A stretch of DNA of 64,000 nucleotides, from the NCBI RefSeq assembly GCF_001180165.1, contig NZ_CVSQ01000051.1, forward strand, positions 21,426 to 85,425, given 5' to 3'. The notes beneath the pieces are model-generated. The model saw only the letters and a program-made list of their open reading frames with translations, did not search any database and was not told the origin of the DNA. Positions 27,805-34,420 of this stretch are shown in pieces. Source of the stretch: Candidatus Pelagibacter communis (GTDB lineage: Bacteria > Pseudomonadota > Alphaproteobacteria > Pelagibacterales > Pelagibacteraceae). The first letter of the stretch is position 1. Each line of letters starts with the position of its first letter. The translations under genes and the position numbers were made by a program.

Positions 27805-29899
27805 TATAGCAACTATCTTGCCATATAAAGAAAATTATACATTTGGTAAAGCATCAGCTGCTTCATTGTGGGTTTCTGAATTTTTCAAAAAATCAAAATA
27901 TAAAAAAAATAATATTATTTATGGTCATACAAAATCAAAAGATTATTTAAGCAAAAATTATAAAAATATAAATTTAAAAAATTTAAAATCAAAATTAAAA
28001 AGTACTACCAACGAATATGCAGAAAAACTAATAAAAGAAATTAATAATAATAATTTTGATATTGTAGAAATTCATAATAGACCACAATTATTATTTAAAT
28101 TAATAAATAAAGTTCAAAGTAAATTTATTTTTTATTTTCATAACGATCCTTTATCAATGAAGGGATCCAAATCAGTTAATGAAAGATTAAAAATACTAAA
28201 GGAAGTTGAAAAAATAATATTTGTCAGTGAATGGGTTAGGGAAAGATTTTTTTTAGATATAGATCAAAAATTACAAACTAAAACTGAAGTAGTTTATCCA
28301 AGTGTAAATAAACAAAAAAAAATAAAGAAAGAAAAAAATATAATTTTTGTAGGAAGATTAAATTATTCCAAGGGATATGACATCTTTAAAGATGCTATAA
28401 TAAAAATACTTAACAAATTTCCTAAATGGAAAGCTTATTCATTAGGTGATGAAGATAGAAGAAATATTTATATTAATCACCCAAATCATAAAGAGTTAGG
28501 ATTTGTTAATCATAAAAAAACATTAAATATATTAAATAGATCAGAAATAGCAGTAGTACCATCAAGATGGGAAGAGCCATTTGGAAGAACCTCATTAGAA
28601 GCGACATCAAGAGGATGTGCTACGATTATAAGTAATAGGGGTGGATTAAGAGAAACTACTAACTCAGCCATTATTTTAAAAAAACTAGACTCAAATGAAC
28701 TTTTCTTAGAGATTAAAAAATTAATAACAAACAACAAAAAAAGAAAACATATACAATCTTTAAGTAGAAAAAATATTATACATTTAATAAATGCAAATAC
28801 AAAAATAATAGATCAAATACGTGAAAGCTGTGTCCCTTTTTTTAATATTAATTTCAATAAGAAAAAATTAAAAATAATAAATTTATATAATCAAGGACAG
28901 AAACTTAATCATAGATTATATAATATTTCTTTAGGTAAAAAATTTACTAATGGCTTTGTAAGAAATGGTCATGATGTTCTAGAAATTAGTGATAGAGATT
29001 TCTTAAGGAATAATAAGTCTTTTAGTTTAATTCCTAATAAAAATAATTTTCAAAAATACTTGATTGATACTTTCAAGAATTATAATCCAGATATTGTTTT
29101 TTTTGGACATAGTAAAAATATAGAACTTAATACCTTAGATGATTTTAAAACTATTAATAAAAATCTCATCTTGTCACAATGGAACGAAGATCCAGTGATG
29201 CAAAGTCTTAATTATTCAAAACAAAATATTTCAAATATTAAAATGTATTCAGATTTTGTAGATCATAACTTCATTACAACAGATCCCTCAATTTTAGATA
29301 AAACTATTAACACAAGTAATTTTAATTTTTTCTTTGTACCTGTAGATAAAAATATTGAAAGCTTTGAAGTTTATCAAATGAAACCAAAAAAAGATTTATT
29401 TTATGCGATGAGTCACGGTGTAAATAGAGCAACTCTTAAAGAAGGTAGTGAAGATGACAGAATTAATTTTTTGAATAAATTAGTAAATAAAATTCCTAAT
29501 ATAAAATATGATTTTTACGGATTTGCTAACAAGCAACCAATTTGGGGCAATGATTTCAACAATTCATTAATTAATTCAAAAATGGGTCTTAACTTAAGCA
29601 GAGGTAAACCTACAAAGTATTACTCTAGTAACAGAATTGCTTCCATAATGGGAAATGGTTTGCTTACATTTATTGATGAAAAAGTTCAAATGAATGATTT
29701 TTTTAGTAAAAATGAAATTGTTTTTTATAAAAATATAAATGATTTAGCTGATAAAATTAAATTTTATTCTAAAAATGATAAAATAAGAATTAAAATTGCT
29801 CGAAATGGTAAAAAAAAATATTTCAAACTTTTCAATGAAACTAAAATTACAAAATATTTTTTAGATATATCTTTAGGTAATAAAAGTTCCTTATTTTAA
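27782..29899 (+). CDS. Two-domain glycosyltransferase: GT4 family plus CgeB-like domain
   Basis: A 705-aa protein with two glycosyltransferase halves. The N-terminal half (about 1-350) is GT-B family 4: IIFVGRLNYSKGYDIFKDAI is the nucleotide-sugar domain start, and VVPSRWEEPFGRTSLEATSRG holds the E-x7-E motif. The C-terminal half (about 360-705) looks like a CgeB-type transferase (PF13524): SQWNEDP, AMSHGVNRATL, and MGLNLSRGKPTKYYSSNRIASIMGNG. It probably adds sugars to a surface polysaccharide. The methyltransferase gene follows 3 nt later, so they likely act together. Very high Asn/Lys/Ile content. Confidence 0.82.
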   Translation: MNLKKNLNIATILPYKENYTFGKASAASLWVSEFFKKSKYKKNNIIYGHTKSKDYLSKNYKNINLKNLKSKLKSTTNEYAEKLIKEINNNNFDIVEIHNRPQLLFKLINKVQSKFIFYFHNDPLSMKGSKSVNERLKILKEVEKIIFVSEWVRERFFLDIDQKLQTKTEVVYPSVNKQKKIKKEKNIIFVGRLNYSKGYDIFKDAIIKILNKFPKWKAYSLGDEDRRNIYINHPNHKELGFVNHKKTLNILNRSEIAVVPSRWEEPFGRTSLEATSRGCATIISNRGGLRETTNSAIILKKLDSNELFLEIKKLITNNKKRKHIQSLSRKNIIHLINANTKIIDQIRESCVPFFNINFNKKKLKIINLYNQGQKLNHRLYNISLGKKFTNGFVRNGHDVLEISDRDFLRNNKSFSLIPNKNNFQKYLIDTFKNYNPDIVFFGHSKNIELNTLDDFKTINKNLILSQWNEDPVMQSLNYSKQNISNIKMYSDFVDHNFITTDPSILDKTINTSNFNFFFVPVDKNIESFEVYQMKPKKDLFYAMSHGVNRATLKEGSEDDRINFLNKLVNKIPNIKYDFYGFANKQPIWGNDFNNSLINSKMGLNLSRGKPTKYYSSNRIASIMGNGLLTFIDEKVQMNDFFSKNEIVFYKNINDLADKIKFYSKNDKIRIKIARNGKKKYFKLFNETKITKYFLDISLGNKSSLF

Positions 29900-29902
29900 T
29901 TA

Positions 29903-30607
29903 ATGACTAAATTTTTTAAAAATTTATATCGTTTAATGCTAATTGGAACTCCTTTATTTATTATATTCAATTATATTAGGAATTTTTTACCCAACTTTAA
30001 AACCAAAAAAAAATCAAAAAAAATAGAAAATAGAATTTATAATCAATTTCATAGTATAAATTCTAATGAAAAATGGTTTTGTAATAATTTAAATTTTTTG
30101 TCTACCAATTTCAAAAATATTCAAAATGTAAAAACTATGCTTGAAATTGGCTCTTACGAAGGAAGAAGTGCAATTTTTTTTCTTAAAAATTTTTCTAATA
30201 GCAATTTAACTTGTGTTGATACTTGGTCTGGAAGTGATGAGCATACTAGTGTTAATTTTAAATTAATAGAAAAAAACTTTGATTTGAATACATCGTTTTA
30301 TCAATCTAATAATCTTTTAAGAAAATACAAAATGACATCTAATGATTTTTTTAAACAAAATGATAAATATTTTGATTTAATATATGTTGATGGAGATCAT
30401 TCTTCTGATCAGGTCAAAATTGATTTAATTAATGCCTGGAATGTTTTAAAAAATGGAGGTTTTTTAGTATTGGATGATTATATGTGGTGGTATTACAAAG
30501 ATTATAAAAAAAATCCATCAACTCCAATAAACAATTTTATTAAAAAAAATATTTTAAATATTTCAAATTTAACCGTTTGGCATCAAGTAATAATTCAAAA
30601 AGCTTAA
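29903..30607 (+). CDS. Class I SAM-dependent methyltransferase (Methyltransf_24-like)
   Basis: A 234-aa protein. One membrane-like stretch near residues 10-28 (LMLIGTPLFIIFNYIRNFL) is followed by a Rossmann-fold methyltransferase: motif I MLEIGSYEGRSAIFFL (about 78-93), motif II LTCVDTWSGSD, motif IV YFDLIYVDGDHSSDQVKIDL and WNVLKNGGFLVLDDY. This pattern is common in enzymes that methylate sugars in surface polysaccharide clusters. It follows the glycosyltransferase by 3 nt. Its stop directly abuts the stop of the convergent recombinase gene. Confidence 0.85.
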   Translation: MTKFFKNLYRLMLIGTPLFIIFNYIRNFLPNFKTKKKSKKIENRIYNQFHSINSNEKWFCNNLNFLSTNFKNIQNVKTMLEIGSYEGRSAIFFLKNFSNSNLTCVDTWSGSDEHTSVNFKLIEKNFDLNTSFYQSNNLLRKYKMTSNDFFKQNDKYFDLIYVDGDHSSDQVKIDLINAWNVLKNGGFLVLDDYMWWYYKDYKKNPSTPINNFIKKNILNISNLTVWHQVIIQKA

Positions 30608-31561
30608 TTATAATTTTACTTTATTTAAAGCATTATTTTTAAATAGATTAGCTTCTTTAATATATCTTCTAACCATTTGTGTTGTTTTATGTCCCGTCAT
30701 AGCCATTATGCTTCTTTCATCTGCTCCTGACTCAGCTGCTACTGTTGCGAACCCCGATCTTAAGCTATGACCTGCAAAATTTTCATTTTCTATTCCAGCT
30801 AAATTTAAATACTTTTTCATCAACAAAACTACAGATTGGTCAGATAATCTTTTATCAGTCAAAATCGATCCTTTTGAAAATCTTCTAAAGATAGGTCCAG
30901 ATTTGATTTTAGTAATAGCTAGCCACCTTTTAAGATTCACTATTGGGCAATATATTTCATTAGAAAAGTAGGGCAGACCTTTTATCATTCCTTCGCCAAA
31001 TTGATCTGTTTTTGATCTTTTAATAGTGATTTTGAGCCCTTCAGGAACAAATTCTAAATCCTCATGATCAATTGAAATCAGTTCTGTTCTTCTAAAGCCG
31101 CCTCCAAAGCCAATTAAGATTATTGATTTGTCTCTAAGTTTTTTTATTTCCTCAGTTTTTTGATCATTTATTACATTAATAATTGATTTTAAATAATTGA
31201 TTAATAACGGTTTTTTACCTTTTTGAATACTTCCTTTCACTCTTCTTATTCCCATTAAATTTTCAACTATGATTGGATGTTTGGTATCTAGATAATGCCC
31301 TTTAAGCTTATGTACCATGCTGATTGATACTAATCTTCGTCTTAAAGTGCTTATTTTTGAATTTTTAGAGAGATGGGTTAGGTATAAGGAAACTACTTTT
31401 GGCTCTGTTGGTAATACATTCAATCCATGCTTTGTACAAAAAGCCCCAAAGTCTTTAAAGTCAGATTTATAAGCTCTTAAAGTATTGTTAGCCTTTGAAC
31501 TTTTCAGATTATTTAAAGTTGCCTCATGTAGCGATTTTAGGTCTGTTGTTAGCTCATTCAT
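30608..31561 (-). CDS. Tyrosine recombinase / phage-type integrase
   Basis: A 317-aa site-specific recombinase. The N-terminal SAM-like core-binding domain is at about 10-110. The catalytic domain carries all active-site residues: Arg157 (GFRRTEL), Lys184 (SKTDQFGEG), His265 and Arg268 (HSLRSGFA), His291 (GHKTTQMVRRY) and nucleophile Tyr300. So it should be active. It resembles XerC-like integrases found with islands, and no phage structural genes lie nearby. The start ATG (31561) lies 3 nt from a strong inverted repeat (31564-31600) that covers its predicted -10 box. It lies in an accessory segment behind tRNA-Glu. Confidence 0.93.
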   Translation of the reverse strand: MNELTTDLKSLHEATLNNLKSSKANNTLRAYKSDFKDFGAFCTKHGLNVLPTEPKVVSLYLTHLSKNSKISTLRRRLVSISMVHKLKGHYLDTKHPIIVENLMGIRRVKGSIQKGKKPLLINYLKSIINVINDQKTEEIKKLRDKSIILIGFGGGFRRTELISIDHEDLEFVPEGLKITIKRSKTDQFGEGMIKGLPYFSNEIYCPIVNLKRWLAITKIKSGPIFRRFSKGSILTDKRLSDQSVVLLMKKYLNLAGIENENFAGHSLRSGFATVAAESGADERSIMAMTGHKTTQMVRRYIKEANLFKNNALNKVKL

Positions 31562-31563
31562 AT

Positions 31564-31600
31564 TATTACTATTGATAACAATTAATTATCATTAGTAATA
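31564..31600. repeat. 37-bp near-perfect inverted repeat at the recombinase gene: candidate core site or operator
   Basis: Arms of 15 bp (31564-31578 and 31586-31600) pair with a single mismatch around a 7-nt centre, CAATTAA. Arm length and spacer fit tyrosine-recombinase core sites (two binding arms around a 6-8 bp crossover region). It also overlaps the predicted -10 box of the recombinase promoter and ends 3 nt before its start codon, so it could equally be an autoregulatory operator. Function is inferred from shape and position only. Confidence 0.6.
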
Positions 31601-31623
31601 TAACAAGAGTTTTCTAATGTCAA
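31595..31623 (-). promoter_or_regulatory. Putative promoter of the tyrosine recombinase gene
   Basis: On the minus strand a consensus -35 TTGACA (31618-31623) is followed after 17 nt by TATTAC (31595-31600), 4 of 6 for the -10 box. The -10 lies within the outer right arm of the inverted repeat. The predicted start is near 31588, about 27 nt before the ATG, so the leader RNA would carry most of the repeat. Confidence 0.5.
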
Positions 31624-31661
31624 ATAAAATAATTAGTCATTTTTAGGGACAATTAATGATA

Positions 31662-31690
31662 TTGCGAGCTCAATAATGATGAAATATAAC
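31662..31690 (+). promoter_or_regulatory. Putative promoter of the 56-aa membrane peptide and MGMT-type gene
   Basis: TTGCGA (31662-31667; 4 of 6) and TATAAC (31685-31690; 5 of 6) are spaced by 17 nt. The expected start, near 31697, is the A of the following ATG, so the mRNA may be leaderless. A short inverted repeat TATTG/CAATA (31660-31675) overlaps the -35 box. Confidence 0.5.
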
Positions 31691-31696
31691 TTATAG

Positions 31697-31867
31697 ATGG
31701 GAATAGACGGAATAATTGAACCGATATATTTCTTAATAACATCTTTTGGTTTTGCAATATTAAGCTTTATTAATTATAGAAAATACGGAAAAACTCTTGA
31801 AACTATTTATCTTTCAATTTTAACTGTTTTCTTTATTGTTTGTTTCATTATTTTAAATTTTTATTGA
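31697..31867 (+). CDS. Small membrane protein, 56 aa, unknown
   Basis: A 56-residue reading frame starting MGIDGIIEPIYFL with two hydrophobic stretches (about 9-25 and 38-55) separated by a basic turn NYRKYGKTLET. It looks like a two-helix membrane protein. Its TGA overlaps the ATG of the next gene (ATGA), which suggests translational coupling, and a promoter-like pair ends just before its ATG. I do not recognise a family. The coupling and promoter are the main reasons to believe it is real. Confidence 0.6.
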   Translation: MGIDGIIEPIYFLITSFGFAILSFINYRKYGKTLETIYLSILTVFFIVCFIILNFY

Positions 31868-32136
31868 TGAAAGGTACTAAATTTCAATTAAAAGTCTGGA
31901 ATTACCTTAAAACTATACCAAAAGGCACTGTTAAAACCTATAAACAGGTAGCAATAGCTATAAAAAGACCTAAATCAGCGCGTGCTGTAGCTAATGCATG
32001 TGGAAAAAACCCTTATGCCCCCAAAATACCCTGTCACAGAGTAATTCGGTCCGATGGAGGCCTTGGTGGATACTCAGGGAGAGGTGGAATTAAAACAAAA
32101 CTGCGTTTATTGAGATCCGAAAAAGTTGATATTTAG
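31867..32136 (+). CDS. MGMT/Ogt family DNA-binding domain protein, minimal form (alkylguanine-DNA methyltransferase)
   Basis: An 89-aa protein made only of the C-terminal domain of O6-methylguanine-DNA methyltransferases (PF01035). It contains the helix-turn-helix part RPKSARAVANACGKNPYAPKI (with the Arg finger) and the active-site PCHRV. The nucleophile Cys is present, unlike in alkyltransferase-like proteins that carry Trp. The N-terminal domain of Ogt is missing. I choose ATG 31867, coupled by ATGA to the small membrane gene; an in-frame start at 31840 would add nine residues within that gene. It probably takes alkyl groups off guanine. Confidence 0.85.
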   Translation: MKGTKFQLKVWNYLKTIPKGTVKTYKQVAIAIKRPKSARAVANACGKNPYAPKIPCHRVIRSDGGLGGYSGRGGIKTKLRLLRSEKVDI

Positions 32137-32139
32137 TGG

Positions 32140-32168
32140 CTTTTTTGGCCTATTTTATGGTCAAAAAG
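32140..32168. repeat. Stem-loop just after the MGMT-type gene
   Basis: CTTTTTTGGCC (32140-32150) pairs with GGTCAAAAAG (32159-32168) around an 8-nt AT loop, one G-T wobble and one uneven T. It starts 4 nt after the stop codon. The T run is on the 5' arm and no T run follows the 3' arm, so it is not a standard terminator on either strand. Confidence 0.4.
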
Positions 32169-32418
32169 ACTAGTAAAATCAACGTTTTTTTGATATTTGA
32201 GCTTATTTAAACATAAATTGTAATATACACCCTTCAGTTGCACTATATATCGAGATATAACAAAATAAAGCACCTCTATGGCCGTTTAAAACATATATTC
32301 TATAACTGCATTGCTCTACTTTTTAATGATACCAAGGCTAAATTTAGTATCAATTTTTATAGAATTTTTAAAAATTTTTGTTCCCCTACCCACTTATTAA
32401 AATAAGAATTTTGAATTT

Positions 32419-32458
32419 AGTGTTTAATTAGCTAATAAAACCATTGGCATTAAACACT
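32419..32458 (+). other. Strong two-part stem-loop, possible terminator or small RNA
   Basis: Outer arms AGTGTTTAAT (32419-32428) and ATTAAACACT (32449-32458) pair perfectly over 10 bp. After a 2-nt bulge, GCTAAT (32431-32436) pairs with ATTGGC (32443-32448) with one G-T wobble, leaving a 6-nt loop AAAACC. TTTT follows directly on the + strand. Sixteen base pairs in a gene-free region are unlikely to be by chance, even in AT-rich DNA. It could end a transcript or be part of an RNA. Confidence 0.5.
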
Positions 32459-32652
32459 TTTAAGTATTTTGTTTTATTTTCTTTATTAATATTGCTATTT
32501 ATGTCTTTATCTATTTAAGATAATAGTAATTTATTTGATAATTTGTATTAATTTATATATATATTATATATAATAAAATATATAATAATTACAATAGTTT
32601 AATTAACTATATTAATGTATTACATTATATATTAGTAACTATTTATTTACTA

Positions 32653-33504
32653 TTAATTGGAACGATTAATCAAAAATTCTCTTCTAGAAATATATAGACC
32701 ACTGAGAACAATGATAAATAAACCTAAATAAGTCCAGTTATCTGGTAGTTCATGAAAGAAATAATAACTAATTAGTATATTAGTAATTATCTCTGTATAG
32801 CCCAAAGGAGCTAATTTAGAAGCATCAGCGTATTTGAGTGATAATATGAGAAAAAGATGCGCTACAGAGGCTATAAGACCGATTAAAGCCATTAAAATCC
32901 ACTGATTTGACGTAGGATTAACCCAAACTGAGGGCATAAATAGGCTAATTATAATGGTTCCTATTAAACCCGATAGTAAAAGGGTTAAAAGAGGATTGTC
33001 AGAGGTACTGAGCTTCCTCGTGATAATAAGATAAAAACCATAGCAAATTCCATTACCTAAAGCAGCCATGGTAGCTAAATTAAGTTCTATAAAGCCAGGT
33101 CTGATTACAATTAAAGTTCCAATAAATCCTAATGATACAGCAGTCCATCTCTTCACCCCTACTTTCTCATTTAAAAAAAATGGAGATAAGGCTGTAACAC
33201 AAATTGGAGCAACAAAAGCTAAGGTCAAGGCTTTAGGAAGTGAAATTTCCGATATTGCATAAAAGAATAAATAAGTAGAAAAAACAAAAATTAATCCTCT
33301 AATTAATTGAAGGGCTGGTTTTTTTGTCCAAACTAATGAATGCCTATAAAAAATAAGCATTAGGGATAATGTAAAGACTACAGTAAAAAAATATCTTGCC
33401 CACGTTATCTGCAAAACATCCATAGATGAGCTTAAATATTTAGCAAAAGCATCCATTACAGGAACAATCATCCAAGCAGATGCATTTAAAATTATAGCCT
33501 TCAT
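32653..33504 (-). CDS. DMT superfamily (EamA) permease
   Basis: A 283-aa protein with about ten membrane helices in two EamA repeats. The first half contains TWARYFFTVVFTLSLMLIF and IRGLIFVFSTYLFFYAIS...LPKALTLAFVAPICVTALSP, a signature seen in this group; the second repeat has the KYADASKLAPLGYTEIITNIL block. Substrate cannot be deduced. It is the last gene of the rplM-to-EamA minus-strand run, 16 nt after the AEC transporter gene. Its stop codon overlaps the last inverted repeat of the preceding gene-free stretch. Confidence 0.85.
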   Translation of the reverse strand: MKAIILNASAWMIVPVMDAFAKYLSSSMDVLQITWARYFFTVVFTLSLMLIFYRHSLVWTKKPALQLIRGLIFVFSTYLFFYAISEISLPKALTLAFVAPICVTALSPFFLNEKVGVKRWTAVSLGFIGTLIVIRPGFIELNLATMAALGNGICYGFYLIITRKLSTSDNPLLTLLLSGLIGTIIISLFMPSVWVNPTSNQWILMALIGLIASVAHLFLILSLKYADASKLAPLGYTEIITNILISYYFFHELPDNWTYLGLFIIVLSGLYISRREFLINRSN

Positions 33505-33520
33505 AAAAGAAGGATATCTC

Positions 33521-34420
33521 TTAATAGAAGTATTTTAAAGCAAAGAATAATGTAATCGGAATAGTGAATAAGGACATGATTGTAGATACTACAATTGTGC
33601 TAGATATATTATCTACAATTTCTTTAGGAGAATACATGTGTGCAATCAAATAACATAAAATTGCACTAGGCATACAAGACTGAATTAACAGAACACCGGC
33701 TGGTATACCAGATAAATTAAAAAATTTTATAACAGCAAATCCTATAATAGGACCTAATATTACTCTTCCAAAAGAAGTTATTAATGCATCTTTAAAAGAA
33801 AATACTTTCATTTGTGTAAGAGCAACACCTAGCGACATAAGGATCATTACAATCATTCCATAAGCTAAAAGCATTACAGTATTTAATACAAATTGAGGAA
33901 ATGGAATTTCAAAATACAAAAAGAGTACTGTTATTAAAATTGCGTAAAATGATGGACTTTTTAATATTGTTTTAAAATCAAAGGCCCTTTTTGCTAAAAA
34001 AATATTTAAAGTAAAGTGGAGTAAAACAATAAGAGATGAAATTGCAGCTGCTATACCCATTCCTAATTCACCATAGGCAAACAAACAAATCGGAATACCC
34101 ATATTTCCAGTATTCGGCAAGATAAAAGTTGGTAATTCACGAATATAATCTTTCTTCATAAGAACAAGAAAAATCAAACCTATAATCCCAAATAATGTTA
34201 ATAAGATAATTGCGTAACCAAAATATTCACTAAATAATTCAAAAGTTACTCCACCAGCAGTAATAGCAAAAATAACGAGTGCTGGAGTTCCAAAATTACC
34301 AGCGTATGTAGTTATAAATGATGTATCAAAATCTGGATTTTTTTTACCCAAATGATATCCAAGACCTACTATTAGGAATACTGGAAATAAAACTTCAAAA
34401 AGTTTTAAATAAATTTCCAT
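33521..34420 (-). CDS. AEC family transporter (auxin efflux carrier-like)
   Basis: A 299-aa, ten-helix membrane protein of the AEC family (PF03547). Family features include FLIVGLGYHLGKKNPDFD at the N-terminus, LPNTGNMGIPICLFAYGELGMG in the middle and GIPAGVLLIQSCMPSAILCYLIA late in the chain, where NTGNMG and the Pro break the helices. Such carriers export organic acids or similar small molecules. Its start overlaps the hom stop by one base, so it is probably cotranscribed with amino acid genes, and it might handle a product of that pathway. Confidence 0.87.
   Translation of the reverse strand: MEIYLKLFEVLFPVFLIVGLGYHLGKKNPDFDTSFITTYAGNFGTPALVIFAITAGGVTFELFSEYFGYAIILLTLFGIIGLIFLVLMKKDYIRELPTFILPNTGNMGIPICLFAYGELGMGIAAAISSLIVLLHFTLNIFLAKRAFDFKTILKSPSFYAILITVLFLYFEIPFPQFVLNTVMLLAYGMIVMILMSLGVALTQMKVFSFKDALITSFGRVILGPIIGFAVIKFFNLSGIPAGVLLIQSCMPSAILCYLIAHMYSPKEIVDNISSTIVVSTIMSLFTIPITLFFALKYFY

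Larger units (their letters stand above)
32137..32652. other. 516-nt gene-free stretch with many inverted repeats
   Basis: No convincing coding frame is seen on either strand. The stretch holds a run of inverted repeats: stem-loop 32140-32168, dyad TATATC-GA-GATATA at 32246-32259, TGATAC/GTATCA at 32327-32352, CTTATT/AATAAG at 32393-32406, a 16-bp two-part stem at 32419-32458, and short perfect repeats at 32594-32610, 32613-32627 and 32630-32655. Positions 32546-32590 are an alternating TA tract. An 8-nt match to the 3' end of tRNA-Glu (TTCCCCTA) is at 32381-32388. It may be an island boundary, a non-coding RNA locus or a decayed region. Confidence 0.6.

Noticed and set aside
30608..31561. 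Tyrosine recombinase as evidence for a prophage
   Set aside because: No capsid, terminase, portal, tail or lysis genes occur within the window; the neighbours are sugar and repair genes. Island or solitary recombinase is the better reading.
32546..32590. TA-rich tract as replication origin or dif site
   Set aside because: No DnaA boxes, no dnaA/parAB genes nearby, and no match to a 28-bp XerC/XerD dif layout. It is low-complexity TA sequence.
32630..32655. Second copy of the recombinase-site repeat at the EamA end
   Set aside because: It is a 9-8-9 repeat with one mismatch built of TTACTA-like words, but the arms are in the opposite orientation to those at 31564-31600 and are only AT-rich similarity.
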